Positions 53,001-60,221 are shown, counted from the first letter of the stretch. The stretch: DNA of 64,000 nt from Tenebrio molitor (GCF_963966145.1 NC_091046.1:40300001-40364000), one strand, 5' to 3'. Numbers and translations: made by a program. Notes: a model not told the origin generated them from the letters alone.

Positions 53001-56000
53001 CTTTTATGGCTCTGAATGATGAGTGATACAGGAAAATTGATTGCCCACGTTTGAAGCTTTACATGAAGGGAATGTAACCCTAAAGTTTCGTAATTTTTAC
53101 TAAGTTTTTAATAGGGTTAAATCGTGCGGGGGGTAAAACTTCAATCACCCTGTACAACTTGGATTTCTCCACGTTTTTAATTGTAATATGTCGTTCAACG
53201 TGCACGTTCCTCATTCACAATTTTCTCTGGAGACATAAAGGAGTTGGCAATGAACACACTTTTTCATTTTATACATAGAATAAAACAACTGAAATCATAC
53301 AATATGGCAGTAGACAACTGTGGAAAGTAAATAAGAAAATCTATGTAAATTCGATTTATAAATAGAATAATATTTGATTTTTTCGAAATTAGTTATTTTT
53401 ATTCAATAAAATAACAAAAAAATTTAAATTTAAAAAATTAGGACTATCTCAAATCGACATTTAATGACAAAATAAATAGCCAGATTCCTTGGAATCTAAT
53501 AATAAAACATTCGGGGCACTTTTCCAGATTCCGCATTATTATCGGAAATTTTTGTATTGTAAACCAAAAATGTTATGTACTTAAGTTGATTAAGTATAAT
53601 AAAAAAAAAGGTGTTGGCTGCTGTTATGCATATGAAATGCACTTTTTTAGTCCCTTTACTTTTATAAAATTTCATGCGAGTAATAGGTTTAGAATTTATA
53701 AAAAAATTGCCTCATTTTTTTTTTACAATTATTTGCTTTCCCTCTTGTTATTATGTATTTCGCATTTTCTACTTTTTAACAAAATACTAATGTTTGCAGG
53801 AAATGAATCACTGTAAGTATATGGTCCTGAGCTTTTTAGTGCTTTTCGTTGTTTTCTTTTTGTCTTAAAAGTCCTGGTATTAATGACTAACCGGACCTAT
53901 TTTGTTTCCTTTAATTTTGTTACAATTTGTTAAATTCATTTTAAAGAAATTTCCCTGTTTTTTTTTTAATGAAGAATACCAGTCCCGCCTCTCTTACTTG
54001 ATTTTCTACTTGATCATTCCTTTTATGTATTTAAAAAAATAAGATGAAAAGAATTAATCCCTGACAGAATCTTGTTGAATGGACACTTCGAGCCATTTCT
54101 TTAATTTTCATTATTACTATTTTAACTGAGTTACTGGTGTTATTTACCTTCTTCTTAAGTGTACAATAAATACGTAATTTGTTGAAAGTGTTGAGACCTA
54201 TCAATAATGCATTTCAGTATTATATTTTTTATTTCATTTTCTTCGTAAAGCACCTGTTTTGTCAGGCAACCAGTAAAACTAATTTGTTCTGAGGGTTGCA
54301 TATCGTAGATTATACTAACATTATTCGATTTCTGGTGAAAGAGTCGGCAAACTTTCAACGCCTATTAGGATCCCCCTTTCATTTATAGATACTCGTACAG
54401 AGCAACTTTTTGGATAGTGTACTGCTGCTCTCTTTATAATACGAGTATTTATGATGATTTTCACTATTTGCTAATTTTATGTTTTTCACCACTTCGCCAT
54501 CGGGTAGAAAGAAAGAAAGAAAGAAAGCACGAGAATTGCTTAAAGATGATTTGATTTCGTTATGGCTAAAACAAATCAATTCTATTCTCCTCCAAGATCT
54601 AGTTTTTTCAAAAATGACAATTTAATATAATCCTATTTAAAAATGTTAAATTAATTTTGAAAGGTAATTCTTCGAAACTTTTTCAAATCTCTTTGCTAAA
54701 TTAAGCGTTCGGACAACTTACAATTGCATAAAAATAAAACTGAGACACATTCATATTTGAGGTGCGTGGAGGAAATGTTATCTTTCTGTTTTCTAGTTTA
54801 AGACTGCAAATACACATATCTTCCCACTTTTGTACAATAAAATAAGTCTTTTTCTACTGGCTAGCATTCTTTGCGGTTATTTTCCCAAACATTTGCGGAG
54901 AGAATAAAATTTACAAAACAAACGACCGGGAGACTAACGTGTCTGAAAGGCTGAAACATACGTGATTCGGTCCACTTTTCAGATAAAAAGTCCGGGTCGG
55001 CCACCCCACTGTCCTTAACTCTATTTTGTCCTTTCTTAATGCGCTCCAGTCGGATAAAAGCAATTTATTTTAAGTCTGGTACGAATTTTGATTTAGTCGT
55101 ATTCTTTAAAAGCCCCAATTTGAATATTTTAATAGACTTTTAAAAAGTGTGTGAAAAGAAAAGGAGCGATAACATACTTTTCTCTTTGAGAGGGTAATAA
55201 TAAAAGTGAAGTGAAATGTAAATTTTCCTTTAATAACGTTAAAAGTTTTTCTAAAAGAAATCATTGATGAAATTTAATTAATTTAAAGATGATACCTACA
55301 CCTCGGGCTGCGCCATAAATCGCAATCAAAAATGGGAACATGCGGAGCATCTTGTAATTCTCTGGGGGACTTTCAATATAAATGCATATAAGCGCAGGGC
55401 TGAATTTTTATGGTGTATTACGGAATAATTCGGTCTTAAGTGGGGGGGTAGGAGCGTTGATTAAGGATCGCGGATAAAAGGACGATTCCTGATGCTTTTA
55501 TCCGGCCATTATCCTTCGGCAAGCGAAACAAATGGCGGCACGTCTCTTATAAAGGCTCTTTTATTAGGTGGCGTTGTTAGTAGTTTTTCTAAATAACGCG
55601 CCATATTTCAGCGTGGCGTTGTGGTATTGGTTAGAAGGAGCGGGCTGCGTGTTTGTCGAAAGAGCTAGATTTAAGTGTAATGCGTGTTTTATATCAGCCA
55701 TAAAAAGCAGCCATGCAGGATTATGTAACATAACGACAAATAATGGACGCAATAAAAGCAAAACGTCTTTTCCGATATATTTTTTAAATTTCCCCTCGTC
55801 CATATTTCAGGCGGAAATTCCGCCAGCGCCTTTGCAGGATATGACGTAAGGAGCAACTCGTGAAATTAATCCGCTCCGAGTAAAAAAGGGTAAGAAAGTA
55901 AACAACAGACAGTTTACTCACCGATGTCTGAAGAACCGCCCCAGGTTCCTTGCTGCGCCTGTCGGGCCAGCTTACTGATTGCATCCACGTACATCCTTGA

Positions 56001-56014
56001 TGCTGCGGCAGCAC
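24639..56014 (-). CDS. IRSp53: IRSp53/BAIAP2-like I-BAR and SH3 adaptor protein (11 exons, 5' end missing)
   Basis: Multi-exon gene joined from 55922-56014, 32138-32199, 31329-31400, 31066-31203, 30491-30556, 30242-30433, 29967-30189, 29666-29915, 29285-29477, 28149-28585 and 24639-26025. All ten introns are GT/AG and every phase matches, giving 1036 residues and TAA. In-window residues 1-207 are an I-BAR (IMD) domain lacking its first ~40 residues, with the basic patch KKQRKKSR at 100-107. Residues ~303-362 are an SH3 domain with ALYAY (308-312), GWQFGE (337-342) and GWFPLAY (350-356). A Ser/Pro-rich linker and a 461-residue charged, disordered tail follow. Proteins of this family bind and bend PIP2-rich plasma membrane through the I-BAR dimer and link Rac/Cdc42 signals to actin regulators through SH3. 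No further N-terminal exon was found up to 64000. The family is certain on domain grounds; the symbol follows the fly orthologue. Confidence 0.92.
26026..28148 (-). other. IRSp53 intron J-K (2.1 kb)
   Basis: Starts GTAAGT and ends CCACCACAG on the minus strand. It holds one MITE (27563-27906) and otherwise no supported feature. Confidence 0.85.
27563..27906. mobile_element. 344-bp MITE, copy 1, TA target
   Basis: Ends CTCGTTTCTGAGTTCGATGC and GCATCGAGTTCAGAAACAGAG with TA at 27561-27562 and 27907-27908. The interior matches the copy at 62913-63275 in inverse orientation (shared TTTCTTTTGTCGGGAAGATA-type and GGATTTCCTGCTCTA-type blocks). Reading frames across it are by-products. Confidence 0.85.
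28149..28585 (-). CDS. IRSp53: IRSp53 exon J (proline-rich linker)
   Basis: 437 bases, acceptor GTTTCAG and donor GTAAGT, phase 0 in and phase 2 out. It is proline-rich (PPPALPAPVPTPSLP) and ends with an acidic NDPPPQPEIDYSDDD stretch. If the donor is not used, the frame reads CGG TAA at once, so a shorter protein ending KLPAR would result. When spliced to the last exon the split codon is CGA, also arginine. Confidence 0.9.
28586..29284 (-). other. IRSp53 intron I-J (699 bp)
   Basis: GTAGAG donor and GTTTCAG acceptor; no repeat or gene inside. Confidence 0.85.
29285..29477 (-). CDS. IRSp53: IRSp53 exon I (linker after SH3)
   Basis: 193 bases, acceptor TTTGCAG and donor GTAGAG (a weaker GTAGAG site), phase 2 in and 0 out. 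It encodes a low-complexity Ser/Pro/Asn-rich segment ending with HLHRSSNNAKQ. No domain is seen; it is supported by continuous frame and splice sites. Confidence 0.85.
29666..29915 (-). CDS. IRSp53: IRSp53 exon H (SH3 domain)
   Basis: 250 bases, acceptor CTTGCAG and donor GTGAGT, phase 1 in and phase 2 out. A PPPPQ run precedes a complete SH3 domain. ALYAY forms the first strand, LEGDLIAL the diverging turn region, the GWQFGE tryptophan belongs to the ligand groove, and GWFPLAY ends the fold. In relatives this SH3 recruits proline-rich actin regulators. Confidence 0.95.
29967..30189 (-). CDS. IRSp53: IRSp53 exon G (Ser-rich linker)
   Basis: 223 bases, acceptor TTTCCAG and donor GTGAGC, phase 0 in and phase 1 out. 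It encodes a serine-rich, probably disordered linker between I-BAR and SH3 with basic phospho-site-like motifs (RKTKSMD, SRAKSEY). Vertebrate relatives bind Cdc42 in this region; I do not see a clear CRIB core. The following intron is 51 bp. Confidence 0.9.
30242..30433 (-). CDS. IRSp53: IRSp53 exon F (end of I-BAR)
   Basis: 192 bases, 64 codons, phase 0, acceptor GTTTCAG and donor GTAATC. It contains the strongly diagnostic ERRRYGFVLERQCSLAKHYL block, equivalent to the EERRRFCFLVEKQC region of vertebrate relatives, and ends the I-BAR fold near FTNRLR. The following intron is 52 bp. Confidence 0.95.
30491..30556 (-). CDS. IRSp53: IRSp53 exon E (I-BAR)
   Basis: 66 bases, 22 codons, phase 0, acceptor GTTTCAG and donor GTAAGT. 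It encodes the start of the last long helix (MQVLEEEKTKLDAFCEQSLK). The next intron is only 57 bp. Confidence 0.92.
30557..31065 (-). other. IRSp53 intron D-E (509 bp)
   Basis: GTAAGA donor and GTTTCAG acceptor, AT-rich, nothing else seen. Confidence 0.85.
31066..31203 (-). CDS. IRSp53: IRSp53 exon D (I-BAR, basic lipid-binding patch)
   Basis: 138 bases, 46 codons, phase 0, acceptor GTTCCAG and donor GTAAGA. It carries the KKQRKKSR stretch matching the lysine/arginine patch at the distal ends of the I-BAR arch that contacts PI(4,5)P2-rich membrane in family members. Confidence 0.93.
31329..31400 (-). CDS. IRSp53: IRSp53 exon C (I-BAR)
   Basis: 72 bases, phase 0 at both ends, acceptor TTTTCAG and donor GTAATT. 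It encodes 24 residues beginning LKAFYVDLLVPLE, a characteristic I-BAR segment in which the helix turns towards the tip of the arch. Confidence 0.93.
31401..32137 (-). other. IRSp53 intron B-C (737 bp)
   Basis: GTAAGT donor and TTTTCAG acceptor; nothing else seen. Confidence 0.85.
32138..32199 (-). CDS. IRSp53: IRSp53 exon B (I-BAR)
   Basis: 62 bases, acceptor GTTCCAG and donor GTAAGT. It completes the split glycine codon from exon A and encodes AALMKIVEVYKEIQDQQMNI, ending in phase 0. It lies directly downstream of the 23.7-kb intron, about 270 bp past the SINE insertion in transcript direction. Confidence 0.92.
32260..32378. repeat. Duplicated intron segment, copy 1 (uninterrupted)
   Basis: Shares GAAAACTTCTTTAGGCG, AGTTTCACCG, CACACGCTCCGAGGTGAAAG and GGCTCATTC with copy 2. 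It carries TTATTCCCGGGCAGTGAA where copy 2 has a SINE. Confidence 0.8.
32431..32881. repeat. Duplicated intron segment, copy 2 (split by SINE)
   Basis: Left part 32431-32466 and right part 32791-32881 align to copy 1. The SINE and one target duplication lie between them. Confidence 0.8.
32467..32780 (-). mobile_element. tRNA-derived SINE
   Basis: About 314 bp, flanked by the 10-base duplication TGTTATTCTC (32457-32466 and 32781-32790). On the minus strand the 5' end has a tRNA-like head with box A TGGCCAAGCG (32761-32770) and box B GGGTTCTAACCCC (32716-32728), as required for polymerase III transcription. The body after the head is unrelated to tRNA, and there is no poly(A) tail. The paralogous segment at 32260 gives the empty site. 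Confidence 0.8.
32882..42101. other. Intron sequence, no feature recognised (9.2 kb)
   Basis: More balanced in composition between about 35200 and 38900. A hairpin with core CGCTGCGCGCGCG lies at 36209-36221. Reading frames at 33621-33989 and 36644-36991 resemble nothing known and lie inside the intron. Regulatory sequence is possible but not shown. Confidence 0.4.
42243..42968. mobile_element. 726-bp foldback MITE nested in the Harbinger element
   Basis: Ends CCGGGTGTAGAATTGGTTTA and inverse, TA at 41-42 bases before and after (42241-42242, 42969-42970). Arms of about 180 bp are near-identical inverse copies (ACATCTTGTGGTACTGAAAG in both). It lies between the left terminal repeat and the plus-strand gene, so it is younger than the Harbinger insertion. 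Confidence 0.88.
43210..43608 (+). CDS. Harbinger accessory DNA-binding protein, Myb/SANT-like (exon 1 or truncated)
   Basis: ATG at 43210 starts MESDDELSNANSFVSDSEDN, an acidic lead, then a helical basic region rich in Lys (FVTILKKFSTLLNKSQTPV ... KLKDWEKNLLELLEGKRGEN). In PIF/Harbinger elements a second small protein with a Myb/SANT or MADF-like fold binds the terminal repeats and brings the nuclease to the nucleus. I infer that role from its place and composition. The frame stops at TAA after VPGN, but that stop overlaps a good donor (G|GTAATT), and TTTGTTTACAG follows at 43644-43654, so a short intron is likely. Confidence 0.6.
   Translation: MESDDELSNANSFVSDSEDNINPKDNRQMQFVTILKKFSTLLNKSQTPVIKKQKKEALSAMSRACLTHFGENITESKILKKLNNMKTELKKKTDSKVTGNKTVKLKDWEKNLLELLEGKRGENPSMRKVPGN
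43655..43894 (+). pseudogene. Likely second exon of the Harbinger accessory protein, frameshifted
   Basis: After the putative acceptor at 43654 the frame continuing from exon 1 reads ASSFGVANSSSIISAKTVAS and stops at TAA just after a CCCCCCAAAAAAA run (about 43729-43741). A different frame, from 43709, then gives CSSPPKKIKFAAESEE and a glutamine/leucine coiled-coil-like end (LQRLVLLEQLKLIRLQQEQI) to 43894. A one-base slip in the homopolymer run, or an alternative acceptor at 43706, would explain it. Confidence 0.45.
43994..44104 (-). pseudogene. Out-of-frame C-terminal tail of the Harbinger transposase
   Basis: Minus-strand frame shifted relative to the main gene reads EDDDNYQENGENENQ and RRNELARILFALR, then TAA. 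An acidic stretch followed by a short basic helix is usual at the end of HARBI1-like nucleases. The shift falls at the 9-base repeat, so slippage there is the likely cause. Confidence 0.55.
44094..45083 (-). CDS. PIF/Harbinger DDE transposase (HARBI1-like), C-terminus altered
   Basis: 329 codons. Catalytic blocks of the DDE_Tnp_4 family are intact: ALDCT with Asp175, the conserved GSVHDSR (221-227), LLADSGYA with Asp251, and IIERCFGQVKKRF with Glu287. A helix-turn-helix-like stretch (STVCRTVDYVSRKIL) precedes them. The first Met reads MHKIKALL; Met40 (MALFQPIPQRK, at 44966) is the more likely start because upstream sequence is sub-terminal repeat. After ITSC the frame runs into three copies of a 9-base unit (YCRYCRYC) and stops. 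The usual C-terminal helix, including VLHN, is missing. A plausible original tail lies in another frame down to 43994. Confidence 0.85.
   Translation of the reverse strand: MHKIKALLVVCSKHLKIFKLVFERLEFCLCHLLSSRFRKMALFQPIPQRKIYKARKSASANIYKPMYRFEERNVEYLAEIFLGNTEERRGGALSPKQRMEIYLRYMGDPGFQVGVGEDSGAHQSTVCRTVDYVSRKILEKANQWIKFPTRHEEVEDAKRLWQEKYNFPCAFGALDCTQIKIRKPAVHGDEYICRKQFASINVQATCNSDELFTSVDASWPGSVHDSRILRNSDILPVISRFDRGQAVLLADSGYAIAPWLMSPYRNPQTPVENYFNEQHATNRIIIERCFGQVKKRFPILMNEIRVSLNKIPRIITSCLYCRYCRYCRR
44100..44126. repeat. 9-bp tandem repeat inside transposase gene
   Basis: Three tandem units of CGACAATAT. Confidence 0.85.
45255..46122. other. Intron sequence, nothing firmly recognised
   Basis: A weak inverted pair (AAAGTAACTGCA at 45821, TGCAGTTACTTT at 45898) hints at a decayed foldback element. 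Confidence 0.35.
46123..46243. repeat. 121-bp hyphenated palindrome
   Basis: GTGTAAATTGGGCCTTTTTT with GGCACTCGTGG pairs with CCACTCATGCCAAAAAAAGG and TCCAATTTACACG; outer AACTCGTT/AACTCGTT also roughly pair. No target duplication seen. Confidence 0.7.
46244..50298. other. Intron sequence, no feature recognised
   Basis: Includes a 163-codon minus-strand frame (48057-48548) without recognisable domain; it lies within the intron and is not supported as a gene. Confidence 0.4.
50299..50324. repeat. Perfect 26-bp palindrome
   Basis: Each half reads GGAAATTTTCCCT, so the 26 bases equal their own reverse complement. Confidence 0.95.
50371..50548. repeat. 178-bp hyphenated palindrome centred on GGGCTAGCGCCC
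   Basis: Outer arms AATATACCTCGGGACAGATA and TATCTGTCCCTTGGTATATT; inner paired blocks GCAGTCC/GGACTGC, CACTCGTGTTTGT/ACAAACACTCGTG and AAAATTACCCTCGGGC/GCCCTCGTGTAATTTT. Resembles the palindromes at 20490 and 60708 in design. Confidence 0.8.
51016..52211. mobile_element. ~1.2-kb foldback element with transposase relic
   Basis: Ends CTGTTGCCATAGGGAATTGC and GCAATTCCCTATGGCAACAG; arms of about 310 bp are inverse copies (CCTCCTGTTAACTTTTGTTC, GATCTCCTCGAGG-type blocks). A third, partial copy of the end region sits near the centre (51571-51626). Target duplication unclear. Confidence 0.7.
51642..51793 (+). pseudogene. Transposase C-terminal relic
   Basis: One frame reads ETVEELRARITEA, then after a break REEIFKIAWNHCLAAEGKHF and EHFL with TGA at 51791-51793. 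This order, an ELRARI-type helix and a final G-HFEH-L, is typical of the C-terminus of insect mariner/Tc1-superfamily transposases. Only this end remains, in the loop of the foldback element. Confidence 0.6.
52704..53001. mobile_element. 298-bp foldback MITE with 8-bp target duplication (hAT-like)
   Basis: GGTAATTGTTCACTTTAACT at the left is perfectly inverted at the right, and arms of about 105 bp pair well (GACAGCCTCAGG/CCTGAGGCTGTC, TTGTGCAAATG/CATTTGCACAA). TTTTATGG flanks both sides (52696-52703 and 53002-53009). Eight-base duplications fit hAT or P superfamilies. Confidence 0.85.
53155..55921. other. Intron sequence with microsatellite and a repeat fragment
   Basis: Holds the direct-repeat fragment at 53508-53580 and a (GAAA)n tract near 54506-54530. 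No gene supported. Confidence 0.5.
53508..53580. repeat. 73-bp dispersed repeat, copy 1
   Basis: CATTCGGGGCACTTTTCCAG followed by ATTATCGGAAATTTTTGTAT recurs in the same orientation at 61147-61219. Confidence 0.8.
55922..56014 (-). CDS. IRSp53: IRSp53 exon A (I-BAR helix, most upstream exon seen)
   Basis: Acceptor TTTTCAG and donor GTGAGT flank 93 bases. It encodes AAAASRMYVDAISKLARQAQ and then QGTWGGSSDI. The exon starts with two bases that complete a split codon and ends in phase 1. The sequence fits the second helix region of I-BAR domains. The upstream exon must end in phase 1; none was recognised between here and 64000. Confidence 0.9.
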
Positions 56015-56090
56015 CTGAAAAAATAACACCCTTCATGAAATATATTCAGGCGAGCGTTTCCTGCTGAAAAAGGGCTTTTAAGCCGATTCC

Positions 56091-56562
56091 CACTTCATCT
56101 CGCACAATCTCAAAAACGCCATGTTTAATATTAGCATTATGCAGCCATTGTCACCTAAATTATCCTAGTTGAAACATTTAAAAGCTTCAAATTACACCTA
56201 ATTATCCTCGAAGAGTCGGGAGCGGGTCGCAGCTGTGAATACTCGCTTAATTAGCCGTTTTCGCGTTCACAAATACACGAGCTCGAAAAAAGTCTACATT
56301 TCCAGCTGAATCACATCCAGATCTAAAGGAAATTGCACATATAAATAGATTCATCTCTGTGATTATTTATTTGCGATGGGGCAATTATTCCGTCTGCCCT
56401 CTACAAAGGTAGAGCAAGTTAAAAGCTTGTCAGGTGAAACGTGGAGAAACTTGCAGCGTCGGGAAAAAATAAATTTGGGAAAAAATGTGCTTCAAAGCTC
56501 GAGAAATCGAACACTTCTAGTAGCTCCGACGCAGCATCCATCACTTCCCTACTTCATAATAA
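56091..56562. repeat. Tandem intron duplication, copy 1
   Basis: Shares GCATTATGCAGCC, TAAATTATCCTAGTT, CATTTAAAAGCTTCAAA, TTAATTAGCCGTTTT, TCTGTGATTA, AAAGCTCGAGAA and GACGCAGCATCC, in that order, with copy 2 (offset 517 bp at the start). Confidence 0.75.
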
Positions 56563-56624
56563 AATTCAAAAAATAACGGTTTGTCATCCTTGGAAGATAT
56601 ATTTTACGTTTACAAAAAGCTACA

Positions 56625-57485
56625 CTTCATGTCCTAGATTTTCAAAAACTGCATTATGCAGCCCTTGTCAATCTTGTCATCTAAATTATCCTAGTTAAAC
56701 ATTTAAAAGCTTCAAAACTTGAAAACTCTCTTAATTAGCCGTTTTTGCGTTCAAAACAAATTTAAAGAACATACATTTTGAGCTGCACCCTAATGAAAAA
56801 GTCGAGTGGCCATTATACAGGGTGTTTCAAAAATATTGCCAAAAAATATTACACAGCAATTTCCCAATCAACATCAACGCGAAATCGCAATCAAGACGGG
56901 TTTTTTATGCGTCTGCATAATTTTACAGAGGTTTAAATTTTTGTGTTACAACTTGATTAAATTTTGACATTGTAAGGTAAATCGATGTTGGCAAATGTAA
57001 ATTTTCAAAAAAATTAAATAAAACGAGTGTGTCGAAAATGTTATAAAAGAAGGAAAACATTTTTTTTTAATGTAACATGTCAGTTATGTCCATATGGCCA
57101 TATAAAATAGTGTGAATACATATACACACATAGAGTGCTTAGATACATGATCACTTTCTTCCAGCTTTTGCAACTCTTTATCTTTTGGAGACATACAAAA
57201 ACGGATTTTTTTAAATGATTTAGTATTATTCAGTATATTTTATCATGTTTTGGCGGCAGTTTTGGAACACTTGTATAAACAGGTTAATTTCTGTGATTAC
57301 TTATTTGTGCGGGGTCAATAATTTTGTCCAAAGCTTGAGTAAATTAAAAGCTTTATATCATGTCAGACGCGAACTTGCACCGTCTGGACAAAAAATAAAT
57401 TTGAGAAAATCGGCCGCAAAGCTCGAGAACACCTCGAGCCTCGAGCAAAAGGGACGCAGCATCCGTCACTCCACTAGTTCATAAT
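56625..57485. repeat. Tandem intron duplication, copy 2 (interrupted)
   Basis: Carries the same ordered blocks as copy 1 but is split by a 456-bp TA-flanked insertion. Lies in the intron upstream of exon A (or 5' flank). Confidence 0.75.
56818..57273. mobile_element. 456-bp TA-target element inside duplication copy 2
   Basis: Ends CAGGGTGTTTCAAAAATATT-GCC and GGC-GGCAGTTTTGGAACACTTG, inverse with mismatches, TA at 56816-56817 and 57274-57275. Removing it and one TA restores a sequence matching the equivalent place in copy 1 (ATATAAATAGATT near 56340). Confidence 0.75.
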
Positions 57486-60152
57486 CGCTTTAAGCAAGTT
57501 TTAGTGCGATGTAATTTATTTGGATTAATTAATTTTGTCACTTAGAAATTTCCAACGAAGCTAGAGATTTGCGTAAAAATTGCTAGTTCCATTGCGATGG
57601 CGGTCTCGGATCTGTAAGTTATCTCCGGATGGGTCTTCAAGATTATTACTCTGATATCGTGTCCAGTGGTAATACATGTCAGAGACATACGTGTTCTACA
57701 GTGATTTATGCGAATCTGTTCCTAATCAATGAATATCTAACCGACGTAATTCAATTCCGACGATCAGACCACATGTGCAGCGAAATTGTCACGAAGTTGG
57801 TCCCACTGTAGACACACTGCCAAAATTGTTACAGTCCAGATTATTCCACAAGAAAATTTCAAAATGTGTAATTTTTACTGTAATGAAAAATGAAGAGTAC
57901 TTAACCTTTTTGATACTCATTGCTGGACAGTTGTTTCTGGCCGAGCGAGAATTCAGAATAGCAAATACGAGAGGATGCGGAAAAATTATTATCAAGTGAA
58001 ATTTTTATTGGAGTATTCTCGATGTGGTTAAATTAAATTCTTTTCCAGACTCCACCGGCTCATTACATCCACGACCGGCTCCGCAATTCCAGTAATTTTA
58101 TTAAGACACGTCCGTCGTGTTTTTATTTTATGTAAATTAGTAAACCGATCGGGGGTAAATTCGAGATAATCCCGTTTTATTACAATACATTCAGACGTCT
58201 GCGGCGCAAGATTCTTATCTTAGATGCCAACTAGCAAATACATTCCGGCTAAACTTAGTGCCCGGATCATAAACTGAAAGTTGTATCATCCAGCGGGACC
58301 ATAAAAGGATGTTTTATCGGCATTATTAATTTTATGAACCGGCCACAAAACCAAAATATTTTTCACTGGCTCTTGTGGGAACGTTCGCATTTTCCGGATA
58401 AGAACGCGCAGAAAAATCTGGACTCGCTGCTAGATTCATACGCGTCAAGTCAAGTGACAGGCCAATCGCGCAGTGCTTTAAATAACCGATCGTCTGGAGC
58501 TTCGCGATTCAACTTTAAAATTTCGTAATAAAAGTCTCGATGTCGGCAGCACCGATAGTGACAGCAATTGACCCCGTTTTCAGGCGAAGCTCACGACAAA
58601 ATTACAAAGCACCGAGTAACGCCGCCACTATCGAAGAATTCCAACAATCTCGCGGAGATATAATAAAATGCATCTGGAAAACGTCGGCACGGCGGGCGAA
58701 AAGATAATGGCCGGAGTGTTTGTGCTTAAAATTGAGTTTCGGCGGAGCTTCGCAGCTTTTAATTGGAGGTCATCGATGAGCGGCGAATGCGATATGGTCA
58801 TAATAAAATGCGGGGGCGGTAATTAAAGGAGGCGGCGGCGGCGACACCCCGGAACAACTGTCAGCCGCAGCTTTAGGCGTTCGAATTACTGAATTAACAC
58901 GAAGGGGTTGTATTCAGTTGGCTCGGTTTCCACTGTCTGGTGCATCCCCATCGGTTCTTATTATCCGCGAGGCTGCCAAATTAGTTACAGCAAGCGGTCC
59001 CATTGATATGTTTATGTTTAAACATTTGGCACCAGAGAATTTTGCGCCAATAATTATTGTCACGTCGACAAAGGAATTGGATCAGTTTTTGGGGCCCCTG
59101 ACTGGTGAATTTACATTCGGCCATAAACTTCCGATGCAAATTCCCTCTAAAAATGTTATCTTGTAAAGTTCAGCAAGAACTCCGGAGTCGGTTAAAGGAA
59201 ACTTCCTCAGTTTTGGTTAGGTATAATTATTTATTCTCTCTCCCTTGCACATTATTAAGGCCTCCTCCATTCGCGTCATTCCGAGATTAGGGTAATTAAA
59301 GTCGTTCTGACAAAGTAAGTGCCGCATCGGGGATGTAAATAACTCACCAACGAGATTTGTATCGTACGTAACATTTATATTATTCGCTAATTGTGGGCCC
59401 CACGAAAAAATTTATATTTATTTTATCTGGGGCGGACCCGCCAAAGCTCGGGATAAAACGCAAGGAAACAAAAGGATTATGCATGCACGCCGGATATTCG
59501 GATGTCCTTCATAATAGTGGCCGTAAATAAAATCAAAAGGACCCTCCAGGATTATGCGTCGCACTGCCGTAGTTTGCAAGGACAATTGCAAGGATAACGG
59601 CCTCGTTAGGACAATGGTCACTCCTGGATCCTAGATTACAAGTTCCCACGGCATACATTTTAGGCAAACACATTCATTTCCACGCCGCAGGAACTTTGAC
59701 AATTACAAGATTAAATTTAAGTTTTGACCAAGTGGATGACCGCCGCAATACGAAACAACTTAGTGGCGCAGTCTCTGCAAAACACACGTGTGACCTATCT
59801 TCCAACTTTCTACAACAAAATATTATTTATTTCTCAGCCAATAATGTCACAACTTTTGCGAAGCCTGTACCTAACGCGAACTTTTCATTATTTCAGAGAT
59901 GTTTAAAAGACGCAACGACAAGAAAATTAATCTTGAAATAGATCAATGAAGATGTCACTGAAAGGAAATTATTCCATTCGGAGATTCCAATTTCCAAAGG
60001 GAAGTTAGAAAAGCAATATTTCTAGATTTCGATCTTTCACTTTGAACTTGCAATTCTTCCAAATCATTACGCAGTGGGACAGTTAATCAGCCAAATCAGT
60101 TGTGTTGCTCGAATTAAATATTTAATTTAAAAATACAAAAATCCAGGTAAAC
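57486..60152. other. No gene recognised (upstream intron or 5' flank)
   Basis: Balanced composition around 58000-59700. A missing N-terminal IRSp53 exon would have to lie here or further right; I searched for an FNP-type I-BAR start on the minus strand and saw none. Confidence 0.4.
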
Positions 60153-60219
60153 TTTGGAAATGTATTGTGGATTGCAGTTTCGATTCCGCCGGGCTCATTA
60201 TCACTCGTGAAATACCCTG
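60153..60219. mobile_element. Half copy of the 171-bp MITE
   Basis: Matches 125-191 in the same orientation (TTTGGAAATGTATTGTGG, GGGCTCATTATCACTCGTG, AAATACCCTG) and is followed by TA. The left arm is absent. Confidence 0.8.
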
Positions 60220-60221
60220 TA

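Larger units (their letters stand above)
50873..53152. mobile_element. Candidate outer TA-flanked element holding other insertions
   Basis: CAGGGTGATT at 50873 and AATCACCCTG ending 53152, each with TA outside (50871-50872, 53153-53154). Both ends also share CGATTTAA further in. The short terminal match makes this tentative, but it would explain why the elements below cluster here. Confidence 0.4.
32200..55921 (-). other. IRSp53 giant intron A-B (23.7 kb)
   Basis: Lies between GTGAGT at 55921 and TTCCAG at 32200. It contains a duplicated segment with a SINE, a Harbinger transposon and a stack of nested foldback elements. Exons A and B join without loss of residues, so no coding exon is needed in between. 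Confidence 0.85.

Noticed and set aside
59343..59380. CTCAC at 59343 as a donor for the missing N-terminal IRSp53 exon
   Set aside because: The preceding minus-strand sequence does not read as an I-BAR start in the needed phase.
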